Positions 43,171 to 55,609 of a stretch of 64,000 bases of DNA are shown here, in pieces (the stretch's first letter is position 1; every line of letters begins with the position of its first letter). The notes below the pieces were generated by a model. It was given only the letters and a program-made list of their open reading frames with translations, was not told the origin of the DNA and did not search any database. Both the position numbers and the translations under genes were made by a program. This stretch comes from Brachynemurus nebulosus (taxonomy: Eukaryota > Arthropoda > Insecta > Neuroptera > Myrmeleontidae), in assembly GCA_035578155.1 (NCBI GenBank), contig JAPWDM010000005.1, positions 46,154,954 through 46,218,953 on the forward strand. Reading direction: 5' to 3'.

Positions 43171-44208
43171 ATTTATAAAATAATATGATGCTCGAATGTA
43201 AAATAATTGTGTGAATAAAAATAATTAAAAAAAATTATAGGAATTATAGATTCAGTTATATGTAATTAAATAATATAATTCGTACTTATATGGTACAGCT
43301 GTTACTTGTAGCTGTGAATGTTTTTTGTTATTGTAATAAAAAAAAAATAATAATAAAATAAATAAAAAAAATTATGTCTATATAAAAATAATAGAAACGA
43401 CCTTGCAATGTTAAAAGACTAAATTGTATTAATCTGTAATGAATTAATGACTCACCTTAGTTACTTGTATAATGCCGTATTGAGGTTTAAATTAATTTAA
43501 AAATAAATTAACCGACTGTCCACTTGGGAATAATTTGACCGTTGAAACTATTTTTAAATAAACTGACTAAATTTATTATTTTTGCTTATTTTAATTAAAG
43601 TTTGAATAATTATCATTTTTTAGTATTAAAAGATTGAAATACTTTTAGAAAGATGATTCAAAATTTTAAACGATTTTTTCTCGAAAACCCGTATACACAG
43701 AATAATGGTTCAAAAATGTATCTTACGTGATTTTTTTTTTTGCTCTTTGATCTCTATAAGTCTATAAAGCTAACCGGCCTCAAAATAAATATAAAAAAAT
43801 TAAAAATAAAACTGCTAGATAAAAAATAGGTGTATTCTAATTGTTATTTAGGTGTGTTAACAAAAATGTTAGTGTTCTTATTGTTTTCGAGAAAACATGA
43901 AAAACAAAAGGTTTACTTAGACTAGGTTTACGTAGCGGTCCCATAGGTAAAAAAAAGGGTTTTTGGAAATTTAAAGAATGGAGAATTAGATGTAAATTAG
44001 GTGTTCTTCAACCATGTTCACAAATAAATCCTATACAATGAAAATTTAATACAAAATCTTATAAATCATGGGAGCGCTGTGAATAACGTTAAAAACGTTG
44101 TACACAGCGATTCTACTGTTTGTTGAATTTTATATATTTTGTTATGTAACTGAATAGTAGGTGGCAGACGTCTTTATAACGTTCGAAGCGCCCCCACTAG
44201 TATTATGC
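43171..44208. other. Intergenic, nothing recognised
   Basis: AT-rich with A-runs; no gene or repeat boundary identified. Confidence 0.4.
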
Positions 44209-44620
44209 CGCTGCTACACAATGCTACGAACACCTTCCAACATTCGACGTTGGATGGTTCATAGCATCGTGTAGCCGTTGTTCGAACCTACGAGTGTCCA
44301 ATGTCGAGCGTCAAACATTCGCATTTGGTCGTGTCCCGTTCGATGTCGGTATTCTTGCACCGAGTCAAAGGGATGCTTCGAACGTTTGAAGGTCAATGTT
44401 GGTTGCGTTCGTTGGTTGCGCACGACTCGTTCATGTGAAGAGAGACAACATCAGTCTATAACATTAGAGATAACATCAGACAGATAACAGCGTTGTCGAC
44501 TGAGAAACATTCGATTCACCGTGTAGCAGATACATTCGTCGCATCAACTATCGAACTTAATTGCCTCAAACGTTCGATCGAACGTTGGAAGGAACGTTCG
44601 TAGCATCGTGTAGAACCCGC
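44209..44620. mobile_element. Inverted-repeat MITE, GC-richer
   Basis: CTACACAATGCTACGAAC near the left end and GTTCGTAGCATCGTGTAG near the right end form inverted repeats of about 45 bp with changes. The interior contains repeated CGTTCGAACG-like words. No clear target duplication. The open frame inside it is not a gene. Confidence 0.65.
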
Positions 44621-44659
44621 TTTATAATATAGAGTAGCAACTTAACCCTAATTTTTAAC

Positions 44660-45126
44660 AAAAAGCGACCACGAGCGTTCTAGTGGCTGATTTTTCTTTT
44701 AACCGATTCAAAATTTAAAAAGGAATAAAAAATTCCAATACTATTTTTTTACGAAATGTCACTGTGAAAAGTTGAAATTAATGAAAGTAATAAGTAAGAT
44801 ACCTGTATAAATTTTGTATTTGTAGTATTCTCTAAGCACAATTGATATATAAAAAAAAATTATAACATTTTTTTAGAGAGAGAAAAAACTATTGACAAAT
44901 ATGATATTTTAGAATGAATACGTAGACTAAAATCAAACATTTATAAGAATACTTGTCAAATTATTTATTTTTATCAATTTTTAGCATTGAAGCCATGGTT
45001 TAATCAAAAAATAGTATTGAAGCCATGGTTTAATCAAAAAATAGTATTTGAATTTTATATTTTATTTTAAATTCTGCATCAATTAAAAAAAAAAACCAGC
45101 CACTAGAACGTTCGTGGTCACTTTTT
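44660..45126. mobile_element. Inverted-repeat MITE, about 465 bp
   Basis: Ends AAAAGCGACCACGAGCGTTC and GAACGTTCGTGGTCACTTTT are complementary over about 32 bp (TAGTGGCTG inward). The interior is AT-rich and contains a 30-bp direct duplication. Confidence 0.75.
44986..45045. repeat. 30-bp perfect tandem duplication
   Basis: Two identical 30-bp units starting ATTGAAGCCATGGTTTAATC at 44986 and 45016. Recent slippage-type duplication. Confidence 0.95.
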
Positions 45127-46890
45127 CAATTTCTAAGCAACTTTTTAACGGTAAGTTGTTAGCCTAATAATGATGCTATGAACTTGATAACTTGTTATAG
45201 GTAAATTTGGTTCACCATGTGAATATGAGCCGTAAACATTTAACTGAACTTTTTAATTATTTTATTAAACGAATTAGTGTAAAGAAAACTAGAAAAGTAA
45301 CTAGTTATTTTTACAGCGCTGTTAGGTTTTATATATTTTACGATGTAGATGAAAAGAAAAATATTTAACGTCCTATAAGGTCTTTGGGGCTTTCACAAAG
45401 TCAAAAGTTTATATACTGGCTACAATTGAATTACTGCAAATTTGGGCATAGTATTGGTTTTTAAATTTTTACACTTTAACATGTAGGCACAAAAGCTCAA
45501 ATTTTAACTGAACTTTGGAGGTGTTGTAGTAAATCAAAGATGTATCAAAAATATGTTAGAATTATTTTTTGCTTTTCCCTTTAGGACTGCTTGAGTGATT
45601 AAATTATTGTGAAACTTGAATAATTTTAGTGTGAGTCTTCTCTTACGGACCAAAAAACTTTTTGTTGGTTTTAAATCTTTAAACCTTTCTTACAATTAGA
45701 GGATAAATTTTGAAATTATGTGATCACGTTAAATTTTAAAACGTTAAATTTTAAATATATTTTCCCACGAGAATGAGATGTTTTTCCGAAATAAAGTGTA
45801 ACGTATGTCCCTTCTCGTCCATTCTGTAAACAATATGCAAGGTTTGAAGTCAATAATTCGTTTTTTTTTTTTTAATGATCAACTGTCGTAATTTCATTGT
45901 TACGTTTTAAATGCATTTTCCCTAGGCAATAAATAGCTTCCATGTATTGAAAATAGCCTATGTCCTTCTACGTTTTTCCGACGATGGTGTTTTCTAGGAG
46001 TAAAATGTAGCCTTCATCTTTTTTGTGCCTCGAGGTATCTCTATGCAAAGTTTCAAATCAACTGGTTAAGTGACTGAGGTGTCAAATGAAACAACCCAAC
46101 AAATAAACTTCTTTCGCATTTATAATATTGAAATTATTTTATATATTTTTCGCACAAATTTTTTGTTACCTTTATTCTAATTTTACTTAATTAATAGTTT
46201 AAACATTAAACGGCTTTAATTAACTGACTAATAATCAACGTTTTGAATTTTATCGCCAATACAATTATTTTAAATTAGTTCTTTAATTAGTTTTAATACA
46301 CTTGCGGGTCAAAATTATTAATTTATTTTAACTGAATATGATCAAACATATTTATTGTATTAATAAAATGTTTTGAAAATAAATTTTGAAAAAAAAAAAT
46401 CACTATGAAGTAATTAAATTGTAATTTTATATACGATATTTTTTATTTTATTTTTGAGCCTGAGTTTGTATTATAAATTGTTCACCAACTACTTATTTAA
46501 TACAATTTATTATTATTTGTTAAGATAAAAATATTTTACATTACTCCGTCTGTGATACAAATATGGTATATAATTTATACTGTTTTACAGTTGTGGTGAA
46601 AATGACTGATACAGTTCAATATTAGGATTGTTAGGTAACCACTGGGGAAGACTCGTAGTGTGGATAATATAATACGTAGTTACATTTTATTAAAGAATAG
46701 ACTTCTCGACGGATTGGAACCAAAACTTTTTTTATTAGAAAGTTTGTGCTCTAAGGAAAAAACTTAACTAGGTTTCATTTATGGTTCTTCATATTTTATA
46801 GTGATTCTCAACGTTTGAATATTATTGTTCAAGTTTCTCAAAAACTATTAGACGGATTATAATCAACATCAATTTTTACCATTTTTTTTT
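45127..46890. other. Intergenic with retroposon-like tail
   Basis: No gene. About 45750-46130 has TTCCCACGAGAATGAGATG, GTCCTTCTACG and a final TTTCGCATTTATAATATT, a combination seen in insect RTE/SINE-type 3' ends (general knowledge, not searched). Confidence 0.45.
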
Positions 46891-47014
46891 TAGTCGAATT
46901 TTCTCCGAAAAATTAGACTTATACAGTCTATACGATAAGAGCTGCGAGAGGCGAGAGTAGGGGCGCTATCCGTTTTCGGACCCGTAGAACACGAATATGT
47001 AGAAAAAAAAAATG

Positions 47015-47083
<69 letters not shown>

Positions 47084-48581
47084 CCCGCCACCTTTTAATT
47101 TGTGTAGGGCCCCCCTATGGAAGTTAAGAGATGAAATTTGGTAAATGGGGCTCATTTTCGAGGCACCTCATACTATCAAAGTGGGGTCAAATTTTGGGCA
47201 AATTTTTTTTCTGACCCGACCTTTAAGGGGGTGGTGGGGGGCGGAAAAGCAATAAAACTTTTCCAAACCGGTTTTAAATAATGTTTCGGTCAATTATCTA
47301 CAACATATCCAAAATTCAGCTTCCTAGGATGATATGGTGGGAGTAGAGGGGGGAAAAACGATTTTCGCTGGATCTAACAGGCCCCCAGCCCCCCAGAATT
47401 AACGTAGAGGGTTGAAATTTGGTGTGTTGATAAAGTTCGTACCTAGGTTGTGCTTTTTGGAGGTTTTAATATTTTACCCCCACCCCCCTCATTTTTAAGC
47501 TACAATTTCATGCATTTTCGACGTTTTCGAAGTTTGTACCACTCGCACAGGTCACCCGAATAAACCTAGAGGGCTGAAATTTTGTATTCGGATTGAGTCA
47601 GTATCAAGGGGGTGCCTTTTAGGGGTCTCGACTTTTAACCCCTACCCCCACCATTTTTATACCCAAAAGAACATGATTTTTCTTGTTTTTTAACAGTTTC
47701 GTTCGGGTCAAAATCTCCCCAAATAAACCTAGAGGGCTGAAATTTGGTGTACAGGTTAAGCTAATAGCCAGACACTGTTTTTTGGAGGTTTCAACTTTTA
47801 ACCCTTACCCCCACGATTTTTACGCCAATATTTCCTTAATTTTTTTGCTTGTTTTCTAACACGTCTAGAGACTCCATAAGGAAACCTAGAGGGCTAAAAT
47901 TTTGTACGTGTATTCAGTTAGTATCCAGCTAGTACCTTGTAGGGAGTCCGCATCACTTTTCCCCCCACTTCTCCCATTTTTACATCGGAATTGAATGCTA
48001 TTGTTAAATGTGTTTTAAAAGCATTATGTTTATTCTAAATACAAGTAGGCGAATAGTAATTTTAAAAAATTTAAAAAAAAGTGAACTTACTTTTATGACA
48101 AATGAAATACATACATATTAAGTAATTTAAAAATGTTATTAAAGTCACTGTTTATTTATAAATTAGGAATTTTGGATTTTTAGTATTTATAAAATAGAAA
48201 TTTTGGATTTTTTTGGAAAGAAAAAATATCTTTATAAAGGCCTTCCAGTTTACTATTTAAGGTCCTTTTTTAATTTTTAAAACTAAAACATAAAGGCAAT
48301 TAGCGGATAAACATGGGCAGGAATGTCCTCGTACGAATTGTGTTGGCTTTTTTTCTGCTACCTGTTTTCGGCACAAAATTGAAATTTACTGAGACACAGC
48401 CCTTAAATACTTAAAACCTTTTTTTAAAGCCTCGATCAGCCGAACACTCATCACCAGTTTTGAAACCAACAAAATGACAATTCGGTTGTAGACTTTCAAT
48501 CACATTTCGCTTGTAGACATTCAATACCGAAGATGAAGGGGAAAATTCGACTACCGTGATGGGGCCCCGCTGCTCACGGCG
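46891..48581 (+). mobile_element. Helentron/HINE-like non-autonomous element, copy 2
   Basis: About 1.69 kb, very similar throughout to 10151-11872: T tract then TAGTCGAATTTTC, (TA)n, the four 'CCTAGAGGGCT' repeats, GAAAATTCGACTA at 48541-48553, stem CCGTGA/TCACGG (48554-48559, 48574-48579), CG and a T tract. Both ends break within runs of T, as expected for T|T insertion. Confidence 0.65.
47020..47080. repeat. (TA)n microsatellite inside HINE-like copy 2
   Basis: About 30 TA units at the same place as in copy 1. Confidence 0.9.
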
Positions 48582-50374
48582 TTTTTTTTTGCTTTTTAGT
48601 TGTGTTAGAATTAATGTTCCGTACAAATTTTATAATTTAAAAAGTGTCCGCAATGAAAAAAGTTTGGAAAACGTTGTTATAAGGAATATTTAAAAATACT
48701 CCTGCCGCAGCATCTGCATAACATAGCGAATTCCCTCCTATTAATTTATTTTAGTTCAAAAAATAATTTTTCAAAAGACTACAAAGACATAATAATTAAT
48801 AACAGTGAGCTTCTACGTCCGTTTTTCAGACGTTTGTCTAATACAGACGCCACCTAGAATTATATTTTTTATCTACAAAAACATCAGTCTACAGAATTCA
48901 ATTTATTAGTTAGGAAAATAATTCAAATATCACTAACAATAAATATCTTAAATGAGTTAAAAAAAATAAAAACGATACTATTTATTAAATTGCGTAAGAT
49001 CTGACATTGACTATTTAAAAGTGGTCAAGTGGGAGTAAGCTAGTAAATGCAATGACAGATATGATTAATTTATAAGGATTTTCTTATACTAAAAAATCTT
49101 AAAAATGTGGGAACGCGTACCTTTTTTTTGTTAATTGTGTTTTATTTTTTTGCACAAAATTTTAAAAATACTTAATTTTCTTAAAAAACGGTGGCAACTC
49201 TAGTCATAAATATACCTATAAAAAATTATCCTACTAAAAAAAAAAACACCCATAAAACCTATAAGTCTACCAAGTACTTAACACATTAATATTTTTTGTA
49301 AATATCAACATCTAAAAACATTTCAGTCCCTTTTTGGCAATCCTAGCAAAACTAAAACACGTTTAAAATTTTTTTATTGTTAAAATCGAAACTTTTTTTT
49401 GAAGACGGTTAAAATTACCATATTTTACATTAAAATGTCGACACAATCACCCCCTAGTTAACTGCCCCTAGACTTAATACTAGAAAATTGAGAAAAAACA
49501 GGTCAATTAGATTTTTTTACGTAGATTTTATTTGTTATGATTGAGTTATAAAATTCAAAAGGATACTTTAAAAATGCGTCTTAGATGACAAAGATTTCCT
49601 TCGTGAAGAATAAAATTCTAAAAGAAAATTTAATACTAAATTAGTTAAAGAAATAAAAAAATTAGTTGGATTATCTTTAAACATACAGTATGTAAAAATT
49701 TTATTACATTTTTTCAAAAAACTACAAACTGTAAAATTTTCTTTACACATGTGTTAAAATATATATATGTTTACCTTTGATTTATTAATTTAACTCTTTT
49801 TAAATGATTCACCTTAAAATTTTTTAATATTTCCAAAACAAAATGTATGATCGAATGTGTTAAAATTTGAAATGTTTTTTTTTGTTGACAAAAAAAATTG
49901 AATGTGCAAAATTATTTACGACTAGAATGTTTTGTTTATACGTTCTAATTATTAATAGTATTCTCAATCAGGCAGAAATTTACGTTAAAATATTGTTGTT
50001 TCAATATGGTTTAACGTATTTTTTTGCATTTGTAGCAAACTCTTAATAATTTTAGTAAGGTGTAAACATAATCTAAATTCTGACGATACTCTGACATAAA
50101 ACAGATATTCTTGATAATTTTTCTCAAAAAAATGAAACAAATATATGTAAAAAGCTTATTCAGATTTTTAGAGGTTCGTTCTTGTATTTAAACAAGCGAG
50201 GATGTGTTATTGTTGTGTAGTGAATTAAATTTTAAAAATACGAAATTACGTAACAATTAAACAAAATATATATATTTTTTACATAATTAAATAGTGATAA
50301 ATTTTGATATAAATACCTCCAAATCAAAACAACTTCAGTTACGCCCATTAAGTGGGCTAACAAAACCTATTCTT

Positions 50375-51667
50375 ATGGACACCCCGTCCACCTCAGCTCC
50401 TGACTACAGGAGCATAGAACATACTACGACTGATAGTATAAACATTATTCGTACTGAAAATAATAATGAATCCAATACCGCTAAAAGTTTTTCGAACGTA
50501 TTAAAACAAAAACAGTACCCAAAAAAAGATTTTGCTATTATTTTGATGACCTCAAACAGTGACCTTAAAGCAGCTGACTATATAAAAGCTATTGGGAGTA
50601 TAGTATCACCAAGAAATGTGACCCATGCTTCATGGATTGGCAATGAAAGATTCTGTATATTTTTAAGAAATCAAGAAATAATAGATGCATTTATGCATAA
50701 CAGAAATGCTGTAAAAATTAACAACGTAGAAGTCCCTATTAGACGTTTGTCTACACCCGCAAAGCGTGTCATTTTATCTGGAGTAATGCCATTTATAACT
50801 GATGAAGAAATTGAGGGAATACTAAAGCACCACAATCTCCAAGTGGTTTCACCAGTTACCTCACTGAGAGTAGGCGTTCAAGACGATGAATATGCACATG
50901 TGTTGAGTTTTAGGCGGCAAGTTTATATAGTACCCCCCGAACAAGGAGAATTACCCTCCTATCTGGAAATATCGCATGAAGCTGAACGATTTAAAATATT
51001 TTTAGAAACGGAATCCTTAAAATGTTTTAAGTGTAAAAATCCAGGGCACAGAGCAAATCAATGTCAAAATTTACTAGCACCCACCATGCTACCTACAATT
51101 CTCCCAATCGTATCACTAGAAAGATCTACTCAACCTCTTACAGAACAAAAAACAACACAAAAACGAATTCACACCAACTCCAACGGTGAGTCAACAGCCA
51201 ACGAGGAAGTACCAGAAAACGCTGAACAAAACGTAGACCAGATGACACAACACCAGACACACTCTAGTGGCCCTATTAAAGCATCAAATAAGAAAAAACA
51301 AAAAACTCAAGTACCAGTTAAACCGACAGAAGATTTGCTACAACCATTGGAAAAAATAATGAAAGAAAATCCAAAAGAATATATTCTCACATATAATGAA
51401 CTTAATAACCTTATTAGCGAAACAAGAGGTAGTGAAAATCAACTAGATGTCTGTACTTCATATACTACCAATCTTCTAGGTCTTAAAGAAATGTTACATA
51501 AGCTATACCCCCTTTTGAAGGATCGTTCAATAAAAAGTAGATTTACGCGAATACAGTCTAGAATAGATCGTTATCTCAGGTATGGAATAGCAGGAATTGG
51601 ATCCGTAGAAGGCTCGTCTACAGAACCGGAAGATAACGACAGTACAATTATCAGCTCCCAACATTAA
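50375..51667 (+). CDS. ORF1 (gag-like nucleic-acid-binding protein) of the I-group-like element
   Basis: 430 residues from the first ATG (MDTPSTSAPDY). The frame is open further up to 50291, but with no earlier ATG, so either this start or a non-AUG start is used. Residues about 100-190 look like the RRM-like domains of I/Jockey gag proteins (KRVILSGVMPFITDEEIEGI). One zinc knuckle, CFKCKNPGHRANQC, starts at about residue 217 (C-x2-C-x4-H-x4-C). The C-terminal half is polar with a basic KKKQKTQ stretch. Known role of the family: RNA binding and ribonucleoprotein formation with the element transcript. Lies 127 bp before ORF2. Confidence 0.85.
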   Translation: MDTPSTSAPDYRSIEHTTTDSINIIRTENNNESNTAKSFSNVLKQKQYPKKDFAIILMTSNSDLKAADYIKAIGSIVSPRNVTHASWIGNERFCIFLRNQEIIDAFMHNRNAVKINNVEVPIRRLSTPAKRVILSGVMPFITDEEIEGILKHHNLQVVSPVTSLRVGVQDDEYAHVLSFRRQVYIVPPEQGELPSYLEISHEAERFKIFLETESLKCFKCKNPGHRANQCQNLLAPTMLPTILPIVSLERSTQPLTEQKTTQKRIHTNSNGESTANEEVPENAEQNVDQMTQHQTHSSGPIKASNKKKQKTQVPVKPTEDLLQPLEKIMKENPKEYILTYNELNNLISETRGSENQLDVCTSYTTNLLGLKEMLHKLYPLLKDRSIKSRFTRIQSRIDRYLRYGIAGIGSVEGSSTEPEDNDSTIISSQH

Positions 51668-51794
51668 AAAAAAAAAAAATCAGTCAAAAAAAAAGAAACT
51701 AAAAATTGTTCAGTTAGCCCACACTTTTGTAAAAAATAATAAAATCATAATTTAACTGCATATTATATTATTAATATTATAAATAGATTACATA

Positions 51795-54700
51795 ATGCTA
51801 AATAAACACAATATAAATATTATTTCATGGAATGTTGATAGTGTAAAAAGCAAATATAATGACATAATACGTTTAATTAAAGATTTTCAACCGCACATAA
51901 TTTGCATTCAGGAAACAAAATTAAAGAATAACGAAAATTTCACCCTAAACGGTTATAAAATAATACGGAAAGATCAGATAAGTGATGGCAATGCAAAAGG
52001 GGGATTATTGATAGCTATTAATACTCAAATATACTTCGAACCATTAACAATACAATCAGAATTTCAAGTTTGTGGTGTTAAAGTTTATTTGGATTTCCCA
52101 TTAACGATCATTAATTTATACCTACATAAAGACGATCCAGTTACAACTTCATCATTAGATGGGATACTTCAACAACTATCCCAACCAATAATCATTACAG
52201 GCGATTTTAATAGTCACAATCAGATATGGGGTGGGAAGCACTTAGATAATAGGGGTAAAATTATAGAGGAGTTCATTGATTTAAACGATCTAGTCTTATT
52301 AAACAATGGATCACCTACTCATATAAATCTTAGTAATGGTACGTCGTCTGCAATTGACCTTACTTTAAGCTCAACCTCAATTGCTGACTGCCTATACTGG
52401 AAAACAGCTAATGAATTATACGGAAGTCATCATTATCCCCAATTTATCAACCTAAAAATGAGTAATTGCTGGACTGTTGATGATAAATTTTCTTCATGGA
52501 ATATCCATAAGGCAAACTGGGAACTTTTTCGCTTAAATGCAAAGATTGATTTCAGTGAAGAAACCTACGATGATGTAAATGAAGCGAATGAAAACATTGT
52601 AAAATCCATAATAAGTGCAGCCGAAATTTCAATACCGAAAGTAAATACCAATCCGAAAAGAAAATCTATATGCTGGTGGAACGAGGAATGTTCTGAGGCA
52701 ATCAAAGAAAAAAATAAAAAATTCAATAAATACAAACGACACCCTACTTTTGAAAACCTAGCCCTATTTAAACAAGCAAGAGCAAAAGCCCGATTAATAA
52801 TTAATGCCAGCAAACGAAATCATTGGAAAAACTTTGTCTCAAAAATAACAGTTAACACGCCACCTAAAGCCCTCTGGGATAAAATAAGGAAAATCAGCAA
52901 TAGAAGTTCTTTGAATACAATTCCAGCTATAGAAATAAATGGCAAATTAACAACTAATAAAGAGGACATACTTGATCAATTCGCCATATACTACCACAAA
53001 ATATCTAGTACAGCAGAATATTCCGAGGAATTTAAAATGGTAAAAAGTACAAGCGAACTGGAAACCTTAAATTTCTCATCAGATAATAAAGAAGAGTACA
53101 ATCAAAAATTTACATTGATAGAACTAGAAGAGGCTATTAAAACAAGTAGGGACACTGCCGCTGGTCCAGATAGAGTACATATCAAAATGATCAAAAATCT
53201 ATCCAATACCTCATTAAACAACTTATTAAAGTACTTTAATTATGTGTGGTCAAATCAAGTTTACCCGGAAACATGGCGCATGTCACACATTGTCCCCATC
53301 TTCAAAAAAGGTGATGAAACAAAAACAGATTCTTATAGACCAATTCAACTAACGAATTGTTTAAGCAAATTACTGGAGAAACTTGTGAATAACAGACTAA
53401 AAATCATTTTAGAATCAAAGAACTTACTTTGTGATTATCAATGCGGTTTCAGACCTCAAAGAAGTACATTAGACCAATTAGTAAGACTAGAAAACGAAAT
53501 ACAGGAAGGTTTTCTAAGAAAACAATACACCACAGCAGTAGTCTTAGATATTCAGAAGGCATATGATCGAATTTGGCGTTTTAATATCTTAAAAAAAATG
53601 CACCAGTGGGGTTTCAGGGGAAACTTAATGCTATTTATTAAGAACTTCTTGGAAAAAAGGTACTTTCAAGTACGTTTAGGTGCATCATTATCTAAAAGTA
53701 TGGAACAACAAAACGGCGTTCCACAGGGTACTGTAATCAGCCCAACACTATTCTTAATAGGGATAAACGACTTAGCGGAGAAAGTACGAACACCTGTCAA
53801 TTGTTCCTTATTTGCAGACGATATCCTGATTTATTTAAGAGGAGACAGACTAAATCGTATCAACAAGGAACTCCAGCTGGCTACAAATGCACTCGTTGAA
53901 TGGGCGAATAATGTTGGCATAAAATTTTCTCAACAAAAGACAAAATGTATTACCTTCACAAGAAGAAATAAGATCGAAAAAGATACCGAACTGAAGATTA
54001 ATAACAATCTGATACCAGTTACAAACAAGATAACATTTTTAGGACTTGTGTGGGATAATAAACTAACTTGGTCTGAGCATATTAATGAACTTAAAAAAAG
54101 ATGCTTACAGTCAACAAACATCCTAAAAAAAATATCACATACTAAGTGGGGAGCCGATCGTAAATCAATCATTAAAATCTACAAGAGTATAATCAGATCC
54201 AAAATGGATTATGGAGCCCCTGTTTATAACTCAGCCAAAAATAACGTCTTAAATACTTTAGAACCAATCCAAAATACATGTCTAAGAATTGCCACAGGCG
54301 CTTTTCGTACCAGTCCTATAATAAGTATACTAGCTGAAGCGAATGAAATATCGTTAATAGAGCGACGAAATCTACTATCACTAAAATATTTTGTAAAGTT
54401 ACATTCTAGACCTAATAATCCCGCCGCATATATCCTAAACTCTAATAGTTTCCACAGATTCATAGCCAAAAATAAACATACCAAACCACTTAGTATTCGC
54501 TGTCAAGCTTTTTTAAAAAATTTAAACATAGTGTTACCGAATGTTAAATTAGCAGTGAAGAACTATACGTTTTTTTGGAAATTTATGACGGTGGAAGTAG
54601 ACTATAGTCTTCATCATAGTGAAAAATCTATAACACCGTCCGTAGTGTATCAACAAGAGTTTAAAAATACTGTTCAGTTAAGATACAAAAATTACAGTTT

Positions 54701-55511
54701 AATATATACGGATGGTTCTAAAACTGAAAATAGTGTAAGTGCGGCCTTTGTCCTTGGTGATATAATACGAACATATCGATTACCGGAGCAATTCACAATT
54801 TATAGTGCAGAACTTTTTGCCATAAAAATGGCAATTAGATTCATAATCGAAAATGAACAAGAGACGGAAAATATTTTAATATGTAGTGACTCATTTAGCG
54901 CTTTGCAAAGTATCCAAAACACCGCAACGAAGAACAGTATAGTAGCCGATATACAAAATGACCTTGCCAAAATATCTTATTCACATACGATAAAGTTTAT
55001 GTGGATTCCGGGTCATTCGCAAATTAGTGGGAATGAAAGAGCAGATTGGGCGACGAAAAGATTAGAGGAGGCAATTGATCTTACCAACACGCCAGTAACA
55101 CCAGAGGATATCATAGTTCTTCTGGAAACAAAACTACGTGAAAACAGAATAAATTTCTGGAATAATGTGGAAAACAACAAGCTGCGCGACATAAAAACGG
55201 ATCTAGCAAGTTGGAAGACATCTCATTTGGATGACCGCTCCGATGAAACAGTAATTTGCAGACTAAGAATCGGTCATACTCTACTGACCCACGGCTATAT
55301 CTTACGCAAAGAAGACGTTCCTATGTGTAATATATGTGGAAACCCCATATCAGTTAAACATATATTAGAGGACTGCGTAAAGTACAACGTACAAAGATAC
55401 AATACATTGTACCCATACTTAACAATAAGAGAAATTCTCCAAGACAATCAGGATTGTGTTAAAAGAGTGATCCAATACTTAAAGGACTGCAAATTGTATG
55501 ACAAAATCTAA
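51795..55511 (+). CDS. ORF2 endonuclease / reverse transcriptase / RNase H of the I-group-like element
   Basis: 1238 residues. The AP-type endonuclease is at about 1-215: IISWNVDS, catalytic Glu40 in CIQETKL, GDFNSHNQIWG at 136, and GSHHYP at 210 in the position of the usual SDH. Reverse transcriptase is at about 490-740: SYRPIQLTNCLSKLLEKLV, LDIQKAYDRIW, QQNGVPQGTVISPTLF, and the catalytic FADD at 673-676. RNase H is at about 968-1095: YTDGS (Asp973), SAELFAI, CSDSFSAL and GNERADWATK supply the D-E-D-D residues, plus WIPGHSQISG. A C-terminal CNICG...H...C zinc motif is at about 1178. It nicks target DNA and copies its RNA in place (family knowledge). No frameshift or stop. Confidence 0.95.
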   Translation: MLNKHNINIISWNVDSVKSKYNDIIRLIKDFQPHIICIQETKLKNNENFTLNGYKIIRKDQISDGNAKGGLLIAINTQIYFEPLTIQSEFQVCGVKVYLDFPLTIINLYLHKDDPVTTSSLDGILQQLSQPIIITGDFNSHNQIWGGKHLDNRGKIIEEFIDLNDLVLLNNGSPTHINLSNGTSSAIDLTLSSTSIADCLYWKTANELYGSHHYPQFINLKMSNCWTVDDKFSSWNIHKANWELFRLNAKIDFSEETYDDVNEANENIVKSIISAAEISIPKVNTNPKRKSICWWNEECSEAIKEKNKKFNKYKRHPTFENLALFKQARAKARLIINASKRNHWKNFVSKITVNTPPKALWDKIRKISNRSSLNTIPAIEINGKLTTNKEDILDQFAIYYHKISSTAEYSEEFKMVKSTSELETLNFSSDNKEEYNQKFTLIELEEAIKTSRDTAAGPDRVHIKMIKNLSNTSLNNLLKYFNYVWSNQVYPETWRMSHIVPIFKKGDETKTDSYRPIQLTNCLSKLLEKLVNNRLKIILESKNLLCDYQCGFRPQRSTLDQLVRLENEIQEGFLRKQYTTAVVLDIQKAYDRIWRFNILKKMHQWGFRGNLMLFIKNFLEKRYFQVRLGASLSKSMEQQNGVPQGTVISPTLFLIGINDLAEKVRTPVNCSLFADDILIYLRGDRLNRINKELQLATNALVEWANNVGIKFSQQKTKCITFTRRNKIEKDTELKINNNLIPVTNKITFLGLVWDNKLTWSEHINELKKRCLQSTNILKKISHTKWGADRKSIIKIYKSIIRSKMDYGAPVYNSAKNNVLNTLEPIQNTCLRIATGAFRTSPIISILAEANEISLIERRNLLSLKYFVKLHSRPNNPAAYILNSNSFHRFIAKNKHTKPLSIRCQAFLKNLNIVLPNVKLAVKNYTFFWKFMTVEVDYSLHHSEKSITPSVVYQQEFKNTVQLRYKNYSLIYTDGSKTENSVSAAFVLGDIIRTYRLPEQFTIYSAELFAIKMAIRFIIENEQETENILICSDSFSALQSIQNTATKNSIVADIQNDLAKISYSHTIKFMWIPGHSQISGNERADWATKRLEEAIDLTNTPVTPEDIIVLLETKLRENRINFWNNVENNKLRDIKTDLASWKTSHLDDRSDETVICRLRIGHTLLTHGYILRKEDVPMCNICGNPISVKHILEDCVKYNVQRYNTLYPYLTIREILQDNQDCVKRVIQYLKDCKLYDKI

Positions 55512-55578
55512 CTAACAAGACTAAAAACATGTTGGAAAACTTAATTGTAAACTTAATTGTAGTTGTTAAACTTATAGG

Positions 55579-55609
55579 GGACGCAAATGACATTTAAAGT
55601 CGAGCGTCC
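55579..55609 (+). promoter_or_regulatory. Possible 3' stem-loop and poly(A) signal of the retrotransposon
   Basis: GGACGC (55579-55584) pairs with GCGTCC (55604-55609), loop 19 nt, just before AAATAAATA and the A tail. Such 3' structures are recognised by the reverse transcriptase in some non-LTR elements; function here is inferred only. Confidence 0.35.

Noticed and set aside
44278..44487. Arg/Cys-rich plus-strand frame
   Set aside because: It lies inside an inverted-repeat MITE made of CGTTCGA-type words.
52565..54484. Antisense frames inside ORF2 of the retrotransposon (also 61723-62523 and 63182-63400)
   Set aside because: Shadows of intact sense reading frames with clear protein domains.
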